Counted from the stretch's first letter, positions 42,733-51,703 are shown. The stretch: 64,000 nucleotides of DNA from CAIZGX01 sp964385405 (GCA_964385405.1 CAYLOT010000010.1:1-64000), one strand, 5' to 3'. The notes: generated by a model not told the origin, from the sequence alone. Numbers and translations: made by a program.

Positions 42733-43260
42733 GTGAGCCAAAAATTATCTTCTTCAGAATTACGCATTCAGCTAATGTCCTCCGACGAGTCTATTGCATT
42801 AGCTGCCATTGAGCAATTAAAATCAAATGGGAAGGCGAGTGCCATTGCTCCTTTGTTAGAGGCGTTGGCTTCTTCGGAATACGATTCTGTTAAACGAGAA
42901 TCTCGAGAGATGCTGTCTGCCATGCGTGTTAAGAACGCTGAAGAAGAATTGGTGCAGGCTTTATTCGACTCGAGATACAAATCCATTCAAGTAGATATAC
43001 TCCAGTTTTTATGGAGCAACGGATTTTCTGGAGCAGGACAATTACATACTTTGGTAGAGGTGGCGGTAAAAAACGGTCTGCAAGGAATGCTTGAACTTTT
43101 AAGCATTCTCGAAGTAGAAGAAGGAGTTTATTCTGAAGAAGAGCAACTGGGAGCAATGAGCTTTCTCAGAAGCACCTCGCAGGACAATTATACGAGAGAA
43201 GAAAAAATTCTATTCAACGATATTCTCCGCGCAATAGACACCCTCATCATAAACGAATAA
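42733..43260 (+). CDS. HEAT-repeat-like protein
   Basis: 175 residues, starting with GTG (MSQKLSSSELRIQLM). Helical pairs such as IALAAIEQLKSNGKASAIAP, LLEALASSEYDSVKRESREM and EELVQALFDSRYKSIQVDIL resemble HEAT repeats. No catalytic motif. Probably a cytoplasmic scaffold or binding protein. It ends beside repeat array 3. Confidence 0.65.
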   Translation: MSQKLSSSELRIQLMSSDESIALAAIEQLKSNGKASAIAPLLEALASSEYDSVKRESREMLSAMRVKNAEEELVQALFDSRYKSIQVDILQFLWSNGFSGAGQLHTLVEVAVKNGLQGMLELLSILEVEEGVYSEEEQLGAMSFLRSTSQDNYTREEKILFNDILRAIDTLIINE

Positions 43261-43265
43261 TACTC

Positions 43266-43320
43266 GCGAAGCGTCATCAATCGAAGATTGTCATCACGCA
43301 GTGTCATCACAACGAGTTGT
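43266..43320. repeat. GTCATC mini-hairpin array 3
   Basis: GTCATC linkers at 43273, 43290 and 43303 separate inverted repeats GCGAAGC (43266-43272), AATCGAAGATT (43279), ACGCAGT (43296) and ACAACGAGTTGT (43309-43320). It fills the 59-base convergent spacer and touches the stop codon of the gene on the minus strand. The linker is identical to that of arrays 1 and 2, and the AATC/GATT and ACAAC/GTTGT arms recur. Confidence 0.8.
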
Positions 43321-46300
43321 TATCTCACCAAAGTAACCGTTCCTTTGTATTCTTCAGCTTCCCCGTTGAATCCTTTAATGGTAGCGATATAACTGTAAAC
43401 ATCGTTTTGACAGTATGTGTCGTTGTTTCCGCGGTGATCACCGATCCATGCTTCTTCAATGTTTGTTGAGTAATATACTTGATCTCCCCAACGGTCAAAG
43501 ATTCTAATTTCGAAAGATAGAACACTGCTAGCTTGAACCATAAACACATCATTCAAACCATCGTTATTGGGAGTAAATGAATTTGGTATGTATAACAATG
43601 GAGGGAAGGTAATCGTATAGCTATTACTTGCAGTGCAACCGATAGAGTTGGTTACGTTGAAGTACACAGTTGTCTCACCGAATCCGTCAAAGGTGTAATT
43701 CACACTCGGACTTGATAAGATTTCACCACCAGGGAAAATCCATTCGTATGAACAGTTAATACATGGAGGAGTGTCTACATTAATGAAATCGTAGGTATAA
43801 CCAGAAGTGTTGTCTGCCGTGAATTGTGCATCAACCGGAATTACATCGACAAAAATGTCTTCAGATATAAATTGTCCACACATGTCACTTGCTGTAACTG
43901 TGTAGGTAGAGGGTGATGTAAGGTCGGCGTATGTTGCTGTATTGCCGTTGCTGTTGCTAGTCCAGGTGTAGGTAAATCCACCTCCACCACCTGATGCCTG
44001 AGCATATAAAGTTGCTGTTCCTAATACGCAGACTGCAGTGTCGGCCGAGGCTGTTAGATTCAATGGCGGGTTCGGAATAAAAATCATCAATGTGTCAGAA
44101 TCGGTCTGGTCACAAGCGTCTGTGATTGTTGCGATTACTTGTTCGTCAACTGGAGTAACAATGGAGAAAGTTGTTCCATTACCTGCAATGGTATTGTCAA
44201 CAATCCAGTCGAAACTGTTTCCACCCGAACCGCCAGAAATGATTGGAGTAATCAAATTGTTGTCTAAGCATCCTGCAGTAATATCGTTTCCAAGGTCAAT
44301 GAAAACAGGAGGGTTCGTAATTGTAATGGGCACTGAAGCATTTGCTGTAGATCCACAACCATCTGTTACTGTAAGTCCAATTGTTGTTGAAGTTCCTGGG
44401 GTTACCGTATAATTAACACTGGTTGCGGTAGGAGTGCCGTTGTTGTTCCAGGCATAGGACATAGTTCCTCCTCCGCCTGTAACAGTAGGTTGAATCGTAA
44501 ATGGAGTAATACAGTTTCCAGCCAAAGCAGCAGGAAGGGTTACAGCCAATGGTGGCGCTTCAACAGTAATAATAATGTCTTCAGATGCGAACTGTCCGCA
44601 CCCGTCGCTCACCTCAACAAGGACAGTGGCTTGAGAAATAATTCCCGTATTGTCATAGATATTGTCCCATTCATCCCATTCATAAACATTATTTGTATAC
44701 CAACTGTATGAATAGAATCCATCGCCACCCGTTACTGTTGCAGGAATGGTGAAGAAAGTCAAACAAGGCGCGTTAACCGTGTCAGGAACAGTGATAACTA
44801 GTGGTGGAATATTTAGAGAAACTTGTATTTGGTCAGTCGCTACAAGTCCGCAACCATCTACAACTTCAACATTTACCGTTCCGGGTCCATTCCAGGAGCC
44901 AAAGAACAACGAATTGCCCCATCCAAAGAGATTCGCACCGTTCTCATCGGTCCACATATAAGTATAAGCACCGTCGCCTCCTGTTGTTGTGGCGGTAATG
45001 TTTACACTCTCGTTACAACCGATAGTAATATCTCCGTTGTCAATATTTGTAACCAATTGCGGGAAAACAAGGATGTTTACAGGAAAGTCAGTATTTCCGC
45101 CTGGCCAGCCGCAAGTGTCGGTGACAGTTAGGAGATATGTAGTTGAGTTGAGTGGTGAAACATCGATTGTGGGTGTCGTTTCACTGGTACTCCAGTTGTA
45201 AACGTAGTTTCCATATCCACCTGTAATTGTAGGTTCTAGAGTCGCAGTTACTCCTTGACATAAATCTTGCGGATATCCGGTAACTACGATTGGGTCAGGA
45301 ACGTCTGCTACGAAAAAGTCAAAATTGCTCACCAACCCCGATCCGTTGCATGCAGCCAAATTTAAAATGTCCATGTGCACAGTTTCAATTCCTTCTGTTA
45401 ATCCATCTGAAAATGCATCAATAACGAAAGAGACAGAAGCAACACCTGGAGGGAAAATTACGGTGTCTGGCATGAGTGTATAATCAACACCATTAACGGC
45501 AGTACCCGACCAAGTAATAATGCACATGTCTTGAATTGAAAGGTCACTAATTTCCGGACGTGTAAATGTCAATGTCGCCTCGCCACAGTCTTCAAAAAGT
45601 GTTTCTTCATTTGGTCCACCTGCGTTCAATGTCAAGTCAACATCTACAACTGCGTTACTTGAAAAGGATCCTTCTTCAAGAATTACTGCTGATTCTAAAG
45701 CTGTATCACTTCCGTCGGCTATCGCAAGTTTGATGTGGTAAGTTTGTCCGCACTGCACTTCGTGCCATGCTTCTAATGTAACAGTATAACCGTTCAGGTA
45801 AATTCCAACATTAGGTTGATTATCTACGTAAAAAGAAGAGTTCAGTACATTGTTTACGGAACTTATAGTAATCGGAAGTGCAGGGTTTGTATTCGGTAGT
45901 TGTGCAATGTTCACCGCACCGCCGGGAAATCCGGCAGGGGCAGCATAAGGCCCTGTGATACCAGGCCCAGAGAGTAAGAAAGCGAAAATATCGTTGTATG
46001 AAGAGTTTACCCAAGTGAGGTATTCGTCACTTCCGAAGATATAATTGAAACGGAGCGTATCTCCAGTCGGCACAAAGTCAAACTCTAAAATGGCTACATC
46101 ATTCACGCTGCTAACAGAGAAGGATTGACCAATAAGAGGCGGAACAGAGTTCGCGATTGAGAGTAGGGCTGCGTCTCCGGAAACTTCGCAGGTTCCAGGA
46201 AGAAACGCTCCTGAGTTCGGATCAACCATGGTTCCAACAGCTTCTGTGGAAAGAGCAATACCCCCGTCAATTGTCAACCCTACTGAATTTCCCCCTGTAA

Positions 46301-46475
46301 TGTAACCGATTTGTTCGGGACAACCTGTGAAAGAAATGTTTGTTGCGGCTACCCCGCTTCCTAATAGCACGTCTTGAACGTATTGCTGAATAGTAAGGTT
46401 TGTGAGTTGGAGCTGAGCGCTACTAGCACCTGCCGAGCACAAAAGGGAGAATAGGAAGATTAACTTTTTAGTCAT
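43320..46475 (-). CDS. Giant surface protein with T9SS type B sorting domain
   Basis: 1051 residues. After a signal peptide comes a choice-of-anchor L domain (about 22-245: LTIQQYVQDVLLGSGV, EFDFVPTGDTLRFNYIFGSD), a Calx-beta-like domain (about 265-370), then about six Ig/PKD-like repeats of about 85-90 residues that begin with a PPL-type strand and contain GGDGxYxYxW, a PKD domain (CSYEWIFPGGE) and the C-terminal gliding-motility-associated (CHU_C, type B) domain PNSFTPNNDGLNDVF. It should be exported by the type IX system and act as an adhesin or surface fibre. Confidence 0.9.
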   Translation of the reverse strand: MTKKLIFLFSLLCSAGASSAQLQLTNLTIQQYVQDVLLGSGVAATNISFTGCPEQIGYITGGNSVGLTIDGGIALSTEAVGTMVDPNSGAFLPGTCEVSGDAALLSIANSVPPLIGQSFSVSSVNDVAILEFDFVPTGDTLRFNYIFGSDEYLTWVNSSYNDIFAFLLSGPGITGPYAAPAGFPGGAVNIAQLPNTNPALPITISSVNNVLNSSFYVDNQPNVGIYLNGYTVTLEAWHEVQCGQTYHIKLAIADGSDTALESAVILEEGSFSSNAVVDVDLTLNAGGPNEETLFEDCGEATLTFTRPEISDLSIQDMCIITWSGTAVNGVDYTLMPDTVIFPPGVASVSFVIDAFSDGLTEGIETVHMDILNLAACNGSGLVSNFDFFVADVPDPIVVTGYPQDLCQGVTATLEPTITGGYGNYVYNWSTSETTPTIDVSPLNSTTYLLTVTDTCGWPGGNTDFPVNILVFPQLVTNIDNGDITIGCNESVNITATTTGGDGAYTYMWTDENGANLFGWGNSLFFGSWNGPGTVNVEVVDGCGLVATDQIQVSLNIPPLVITVPDTVNAPCLTFFTIPATVTGGDGFYSYSWYTNNVYEWDEWDNIYDNTGIISQATVLVEVSDGCGQFASEDIIITVEAPPLAVTLPAALAGNCITPFTIQPTVTGGGGTMSYAWNNNGTPTATSVNYTVTPGTSTTIGLTVTDGCGSTANASVPITITNPPVFIDLGNDITAGCLDNNLITPIISGGSGGNSFDWIVDNTIAGNGTTFSIVTPVDEQVIATITDACDQTDSDTLMIFIPNPPLNLTASADTAVCVLGTATLYAQASGGGGGFTYTWTSNSNGNTATYADLTSPSTYTVTASDMCGQFISEDIFVDVIPVDAQFTADNTSGYTYDFINVDTPPCINCSYEWIFPGGEILSSPSVNYTFDGFGETTVYFNVTNSIGCTASNSYTITFPPLLYIPNSFTPNNDGLNDVFMVQASSVLSFEIRIFDRWGDQVYYSTNIEEAWIGDHRGNNDTYCQNDVYSYIATIKGFNGEAEEYKGTVTLVR

Positions 46476-46502
46476 GATAAGGTTTTGACATCTACAAGAC
46501 TA

Positions 46503-46510
46503 CAAAGTTA
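46503..46510 (-). promoter_or_regulatory. -7 box (TAACTTTG) of the giant protein gene
   Basis: TAACTTTG on the minus strand lies 27 bases before the ATG at 46475, leaving a leader of roughly 20 bases. This is a conventional position, in contrast to the leaderless candidates. Confidence 0.4.
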
Positions 46511-46548
46511 CGCAATTGGTTGCCGCACTTTTTATTTTTTAATGAGTC

Positions 46549-46556
46549 TATATTTG
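46549..46556 (+). promoter_or_regulatory. -7 box (TATATTTG), probable leaderless start
   Basis: A full TAnnTTTG match ending 4 bases before the ATG at 46561. The nearest TTG (46520-46522) is 26 bases upstream, a little far. Confidence 0.5.
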
Positions 46557-46560
46557 TGGA

Positions 46561-47253
46561 ATGGCGCACGATATTCTTGGCTCAGCAATGCAGTCCTATT
46601 TTCTCCGCAATGACGACACGCCTGTCCGTGTTTTTATCAATAAAAATGAAGAGCCGGAAATGTTTCCGAGTATTTTTTTTCGACCATATAAAAACATGTT
46701 GAAATATGAAAGAATTGCTTTGAAAGAAAGTCGGGGAAAAGTGCTTGATTTAGGATGCGGAGCAGGATGCCATGCGCTTTATCTGCAAGGCAAGGGATGC
46801 GACGTTACTGCGGTGGAAATTTCCAAGAAAAGCGTCAAGGTGGCGCAGAAAAGAGGTGTCGTTAACGTGATCAATGAAGATTGGAGAAATTTAAGTCTGA
46901 AGAATTTCGATACCGTTCTCGTCCTTATGAATGGGATGGGACTCGCAGAATCTCCCGCCGAGCTTAAGATGATGTTTAGAAAATTGAAAAGTTTTTTGCG
47001 TAAATCAGGATGCGTTCTCATAGATAGTACCGACGTAACTTATGCGAAAGCCGATTGGCCAATGCTCGATACAGAATATTTTGGTAAAGTTCAATTCGAA
47101 CTGAAATACAAAGGGAAAACGCAATGTTTTCCCTGGTTATTTGTAGACTTCGATACAGCTGTTCAAACTGCGAAATCGGTGAAGTTGAATGTTGAAGTCT
47201 TGGAAAGAGCCCGTAATGGACACTTTCTTTTGAAATTAAGCAAAATGAGCTAA
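46561..47253 (+). CDS. SAM-dependent methyltransferase
   Basis: 230 residues, class I methyltransferase fold. Motif I is KVLDLGCGAGCHALYL, followed by VTAVEISKKSVKVAQ and a post-motif strand FDTVLVLMNGMGLAE. The substrate cannot be told; the family contains small-molecule and tRNA enzymes. The 3' end overlaps the convergent sigma factor gene by 18 bases. Confidence 0.82.
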   Translation: MAHDILGSAMQSYFLRNDDTPVRVFINKNEEPEMFPSIFFRPYKNMLKYERIALKESRGKVLDLGCGAGCHALYLQGKGCDVTAVEISKKSVKVAQKRGVVNVINEDWRNLSLKNFDTVLVLMNGMGLAESPAELKMMFRKLKSFLRKSGCVLIDSTDVTYAKADWPMLDTEYFGKVQFELKYKGKTQCFPWLFVDFDTAVQTAKSVKLNVEVLERARNGHFLLKLSKMS

Positions 47254-47736
47254 CTCTTCGCTTAACTTTTTTCTAGCGTGGAATATCCGAGACTTTACAG
47301 TGCCCATGGGAATACCCATTGAATCGGCAATTTCATCGTAATGGTAGCCGTCAATAAACAATTGGAATGGAGTGCGGAATTCATAAGGAAGCTGGGTAAT
47401 TGCTTTGTTGATGTCCTTCTCGTTAATTCGCGACGAAACCGTGTCTTCTGAAATTTTTCCGTAATTCAAGTAGAACTGATTGTCTGTTGAATCATTGATT
47501 GTTTTTTGAAGCTTTTTGCGCTTGTAGTTGTTGATGAAGATGTTTCTCATGATGGTGAATAACCATCCTTTGAAATTTGTGCCATCTTGGAAGTTGTCTT
47601 TGTATCGCATTGCTTTTAGCAAAGTATCTTGAAGCAGATCCTCGGCGTCTTCAACATTCTTTGTGAAATTGTAAGCAAAGCTTTTTAAAGATCCTGAATG
47701 ATTACCGATGAGGTAGTTGAATTCGAGTGTGCTCAT
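47236..47736 (-). CDS. ECF-type RNA polymerase sigma factor
   Basis: 166 residues. Region 2 is seen in NVEDAEDLLQDTLLKAMRYK and FKGWLFTIMRNIFINNYKR, region 4 in FQLFIDGYHYDEIADSMGIP and GTVKSRIFHARKKL. No anti-sigma gene is adjacent, so this may be one of the stand-alone housekeeping-like ECF factors common in Bacteroidota. The 110 bases between it and the MerR gene are very AT-rich. Confidence 0.92.
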   Translation of the reverse strand: MSTLEFNYLIGNHSGSLKSFAYNFTKNVEDAEDLLQDTLLKAMRYKDNFQDGTNFKGWLFTIMRNIFINNYKRKKLQKTINDSTDNQFYLNYGKISEDTVSSRINEKDINKAITQLPYEFRTPFQLFIDGYHYDEIADSMGIPMGTVKSRIFHARKKLSEELAHFA

Positions 47737-47846
47737 TTGTTTTGTTTAATATTACGAGGCAAATATTAAACAGAACTCAGTTCATTCCAAATATTTGTTT
47801 AATTATTTTCAAAATAAATTAAACAAAAACGATAGTGCGTTGATTA

Positions 47847-48845
47847 TTAGTTTTTTAACCCTTCTAGAAGATCGTCTATATTATCGTACAAGGTAATGTA
47901 AAGCGTGTCAGGAGACTTAATTCCTTTGAGATTGTATCCAGTAAAGTGAAAATGACAGTCGGTGTCCATGAACATGCGTGTCAATCGCTTCAGGTAGTCA
48001 GGAACCATAACTGTGGAAGGATGGGTGGTGAAAATTGAAACAAAATCCACATCACCTAATCGTTGAGCCACTTGCTTCAGGTCGTCGGCCGGAACGGATT
48101 GTCCCAAAAGAATACTTCTTAAGCCCCGGAGCTTCAGTATATAGTGAAGCATCAAAAGAGACAATTCATGTATTTCAAGATCGGGAAGGAAAAGCACCAC
48201 AGGTCGCTTGTTCTGCTCCAATGGGACTTTCACTGCTTCTACATGAAACAAGAGCTTTTGTCTAATTAGGGCACTAATAAAATGTTCCTGAGCGGGACAA
48301 ATAGCATCTGACTGCCATAGCAATCCGATTTGCTGAAGGAAAGGCATGATTACCACTCGGAACGTTTTCTCAAGACCGAATTCTCTTACATGCGGATCAA
48401 TGACATTCGAAAAAAGTTCTTCGTCATAGTTCAACATGGAAATTTTCAGAATATGCAAGAAATGCTCTTCTGAATTGTTTCCGTGTGCATGTTTGTTAAT
48501 GATTTCGCGAATCTGATCGTCAGATAATTTCGCGATATTCGAAATCTTGTACCCAAGACTGTTCAATAGGCTAATGTTTAAGAGAGCCTTTAAGTCTTTG
48601 TCGTTGTATTTACGAATGTTGGTGTCGGTCCTGTCAGGAGAAAGAATTCCATAGCGTTGTTCCCATATACGTATGGTATGGGCTTTGATTCCCGAGAAAT
48701 TCTCCAGGTCCTTGATGGTGAACTCTTGAGGGCGCATAGTGTTTGATTTTGAAGATGAAACACTACCCAATTCAAAAGGTTCATTTTTAACGAAAACTTT
48801 TGATGCATTTTGTTTTTTGTTCCCAGCTTGCCTTTCCTCTTTCAT
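47847..48845 (-). CDS. MerR-type regulator with B12-binding domain (CarH/LitR-like)
   Basis: 332 residues. An N-terminal MerR helix-turn-helix (FTIKDLENFSGIKAHTIRIW, RYGILSPDRT) is followed by a helical bundle and a Rossmann B12-binding domain. The CarH signature W-x9-EH is intact (LWQSDAICPAQEH) and the lower-ligand His is present in LEIHELSLLML. CarH uses adenosylcobalamin as a light sensor and controls carotenoid and photolyase genes. A second start at 48737 (MRPQEFTIKDL) would remove a non-conserved 36-residue tail and is equally plausible. No carotenoid gene is in the window. Confidence 0.85.
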   Translation of the reverse strand: MKEERQAGNKKQNASKVFVKNEPFELGSVSSSKSNTMRPQEFTIKDLENFSGIKAHTIRIWEQRYGILSPDRTDTNIRKYNDKDLKALLNISLLNSLGYKISNIAKLSDDQIREIINKHAHGNNSEEHFLHILKISMLNYDEELFSNVIDPHVREFGLEKTFRVVIMPFLQQIGLLWQSDAICPAQEHFISALIRQKLLFHVEAVKVPLEQNKRPVVLFLPDLEIHELSLLMLHYILKLRGLRSILLGQSVPADDLKQVAQRLGDVDFVSIFTTHPSTVMVPDYLKRLTRMFMDTDCHFHFTGYNLKGIKSPDTLYITLYDNIDDLLEGLKN

Positions 48846-48896
48846 TTAATTGGTAGTCCTTATAATTTTCAATAACTTCGAGGCCAAACCTTAATC

Positions 48897-49907
48897 ATGA
48901 TACGAATCGCTCAAATAGGCTACGGATATTGGGGACCAAACCTGCTTCGTAACTTCATGACGCTTGGAAATGCAAAAGTAGAAATTCTTGTCGATTCGCA
49001 ATTGAACCGATTGGAACAAGCTGTAAGCTTATTTCCAAGTTTAAGAACCTCAACTTCTGCCGATGATGCGTTCAACAATGCCTTGGTAGATGCAGTGGTA
49101 ATAGCCACCCCTGTTTTTTCGCATTTCGATTTGGCTAAGCGTGCATTGCTGTCTGGAAAACACGTCCTTCTTGAAAAACCAATGACAGCAACAGTTGTGC
49201 AAGCAAAGGAATTAATTGACTTGGCAGCTCAAAAGGGAAAACTGCTTATGGTGGACCACACCTTTCTTTATACAGGTGCGGTAGAGAAAATGAAGACCCT
49301 AAAGGACGAGGGTGTGCTCGGTGTTTTGAATTACTTCGATTCAACACGAATTAATCTTGGATTAATTCAACAAGACGTTAATGTGCTTTGGGATTTGGCT
49401 CCGCACGATATTTCAGTGCTCGATTATTTGTCAGATGAATTGCCTTTGAGTGTGAACGCTACAGGCGTGAGTCATATTCACAATGGAATTGAAAACGTAG
49501 CTTACCTTACGGTTAATTATCAAAACAACTTCATTGCTCACTTCAATTGCTCTTGGTCTTCACCGGTGAAAATTCGAATGATGCTTCTGGGTGGAAGTGA
49601 AAAAATGGTTGTCTTCAACGACATGGAGCCAACCGAAAAAATAAAGGTCTACGATACGGCTCACAGTGTGAGCACGCTTGAAGAAAAACAAAGGGTAATG
49701 ATAGATTACCGTGTTGGCGATGTCTATGTTCCAAAGCTTGAGATTGCAGAGCCATTGAGGAAGTTGGCACTTGATTTTATCTCATCAATTGAGAATAACT
49801 CAGAACCAAGGGCTTCTGCAATTGGTGGATTGAATACCATTCGAATTTTAGAAGCCGCTCAAAAGAGCATAAAGCAAGGCGGTAAAGAGGTTAAAATTGA
49901 AATTTAA
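48897..49907 (+). CDS. Gfo/Idh/MocA-family oxidoreductase
   Basis: 336 residues. The Rossmann motif is IGYGYWGPNLLRNF and the catalytic region is LLEKPMT with KELIDLAAQKGKLLMVDHTF. Members oxidise nucleotide sugars such as UDP-GlcNAcA at C3, or inositols. First gene of the coupled glycan cluster; overlaps the following gene by 11 bases. Likely supplies a keto sugar for a later amino transfer. Confidence 0.88.
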   Translation: MIRIAQIGYGYWGPNLLRNFMTLGNAKVEILVDSQLNRLEQAVSLFPSLRTSTSADDAFNNALVDAVVIATPVFSHFDLAKRALLSGKHVLLEKPMTATVVQAKELIDLAAQKGKLLMVDHTFLYTGAVEKMKTLKDEGVLGVLNYFDSTRINLGLIQQDVNVLWDLAPHDISVLDYLSDELPLSVNATGVSHIHNGIENVAYLTVNYQNNFIAHFNCSWSSPVKIRMMLLGGSEKMVVFNDMEPTEKIKVYDTAHSVSTLEEKQRVMIDYRVGDVYVPKLEIAEPLRKLALDFISSIENNSEPRASAIGGLNTIRILEAAQKSIKQGGKEVKIEI

Positions 49908-50934
49908 GTTGAAAGAAAAACTTCAACATATCGTTCATGACCTAAACATTCAATTGCAAAATGAATGCGTGCTAACAGAGGCCGCTACTGGTGCTTATGC
50001 TTGCACGCCTGTGTTGGCAGCTCTCACAGGCGCAGAGGTTCACGCTTTTGCGCGCGACTCGAAATACGGAACGGCACGTGATTGCATCCATGAGGTTGAA
50101 GCCTTGTCTGAAAAATGCGGCGTTTCGAATCGTATTCATTTCCACACAGAAAAAAATGAAATGCCTTGGGGTAAGGCAACCCTTATTACCAACAGCGGTG
50201 CGCTGCGTCCGTTGGATAGTACTATTCTCGAGCGCGTTTCGGCTTCATGTCGAATCTCGCTTATGTTCGAAGCCTGGGAGTTTCGCGCACAAGATCTCGA
50301 TTTAGATTTTTGTAAGTCGAAGGGAATCCGCGTTGCGGGAACCAACGAAAGACATCCGCAAGTCGATGTATTCGGCTACCTCGGAGACATGGTTGTTCGA
50401 CTCATTCAAGACGCCAAACAAACTCCTTATAGAAATAAATTCATCGTTGTCTCGAACAACGATTTTACGCCCTACCTCTGTGAGCCATTGGTTCATATGT
50501 CGGCTGGAGTGGGCGTGTATTCGCCGAGAGAATACAAGGAAAGTGTTGAAGAGTTAGGGGCAACCTATCTCGGCGATTGGAACGTTGCAGAAATTCCAAC
50601 CGAATGGAAATCGGCTTCAGCCGTGATTTACACGGGTTCTCCTTTTTCTGAAAATCTTTGGGGAACTTTTCCTTTGCTGAATTTCAATGTTTGGAAGACA
50701 CTAAGTTCCCCAATTCTCCTGCGCTTCGCAGGCGACATTCGCGAAGCCGATTTAGTTCATCATGAAATAAATTTCCATCCGGAAAATGTGCCGGCTGGAC
50801 ATATGGGCATTCTTCCTTCCGCCATTGGTTGGGATCCCATCATTCGTCTGCAAGCCGGAAGTTTGAAGGTAGCAGAGCTCATGAAAACGAATGATTCACA
50901 TTACAATAATTTCGAACTTGCCCAATACCTGTAG
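49897..50934 (+). CDS. Unknown Rossmann-like protein in glycan cluster
   Basis: 345 residues, TTG start inside the preceding gene. I do not recognise the family. A possible dinucleotide-binding region is ACTPVLAALTGAEVHAFARD near residue 40, and conserved-looking segments are SGALRPLD, AGTNERHPQVDVFGYLGDM and VSNNDFTPYLCEPL. The general plan, with two alpha/beta domains, recalls SAH hydrolase or D-2-hydroxyacid dehydrogenases. Its position implies a cytoplasmic step on the same sugar. Confidence 0.55.
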   Translation: MKFKLKEKLQHIVHDLNIQLQNECVLTEAATGAYACTPVLAALTGAEVHAFARDSKYGTARDCIHEVEALSEKCGVSNRIHFHTEKNEMPWGKATLITNSGALRPLDSTILERVSASCRISLMFEAWEFRAQDLDLDFCKSKGIRVAGTNERHPQVDVFGYLGDMVVRLIQDAKQTPYRNKFIVVSNNDFTPYLCEPLVHMSAGVGVYSPREYKESVEELGATYLGDWNVAEIPTEWKSASAVIYTGSPFSENLWGTFPLLNFNVWKTLSSPILLRFAGDIREADLVHHEINFHPENVPAGHMGILPSAIGWDPIIRLQAGSLKVAELMKTNDSHYNNFELAQYL

Positions 50935-50937
50935 ACC

Positions 50938-51702
50938 ATGAACGAAGTGAACAAGATCGAAAAACTTTCCGATTTGGATTTCAATAAATTCAAGGCATTG
51001 GCGAACGACGAGAGTCTTTCACGATATGAAAAAATCGGATTCTTCAATCACTTTCGTGAAGGGAAAGAAGCGCAGATTTGGGACGATATTCAATCCAAGG
51101 TTTCAACACTTTCAATGGACAACGTGCGTGTCTTAGACATTGGTCCAGGTTGCAGCGATTTGCCTTTTATGTTGTTAAAGAACGCAGAAGAAAAAGGACA
51201 AAATGTGGTGCTCATCGATTCGCAAGAAATGCTGAATCAACTTCCCGATTTTTCATTATGTGAAAAGTTCTCCGCCATGTTTCCCAACGAAACAAAACAA
51301 TGGTCGAAGGAAAACAAGAACGCTTTTCATGCCATCATCTGCTACAGCGTTTTGCACTACATAGCCGTAGAGTCTAGTGTTGAATTGTTTGTTGAATCCA
51401 TTTGTGAACTGCTTGCTCCAGGCGGAATGGCGCTCATTGGCGATATTCCAAATGTGTCGAAGCGAAACCGTTTTTTCAGTTCTGAGGAAGGCATTCAATT
51501 CCATCAAAACAACCACGGACCGAATTCATTTCCAGAAATAAATTGGCATGAAAAGAAGCCAGGAGAATTCAACGATGAAGATATTTTTTCTATTTTAAAA
51601 ATGGCAAGAGAAAATGGAATGGAAGCTTTCGTGCTTCCACAAAACAACGCATTGCCCATGGCGAATCGGAGAGAAGATATTCTATTTGTAAAGCACAAAT
51701 AA
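50938..51702 (+). CDS. SAM-dependent methyltransferase in glycan cluster
   Basis: 254 residues. Motif I is VRVLDIGPGCSDLPFML and the following strand is NVVLIDSQEMLNQL, then AIICYSVLHYIAVESS and LLAPGGMALIGDIP. It fits a class I O- or N-methyltransferase for sugars. Starts 3 bases after the preceding gene. Confidence 0.8.
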   Translation: MNEVNKIEKLSDLDFNKFKALANDESLSRYEKIGFFNHFREGKEAQIWDDIQSKVSTLSMDNVRVLDIGPGCSDLPFMLLKNAEEKGQNVVLIDSQEMLNQLPDFSLCEKFSAMFPNETKQWSKENKNAFHAIICYSVLHYIAVESSVELFVESICELLAPGGMALIGDIPNVSKRNRFFSSEEGIQFHQNNHGPNSFPEINWHEKKPGEFNDEDIFSILKMARENGMEAFVLPQNNALPMANRREDILFVKHK

Positions 51703-51703
51703 C

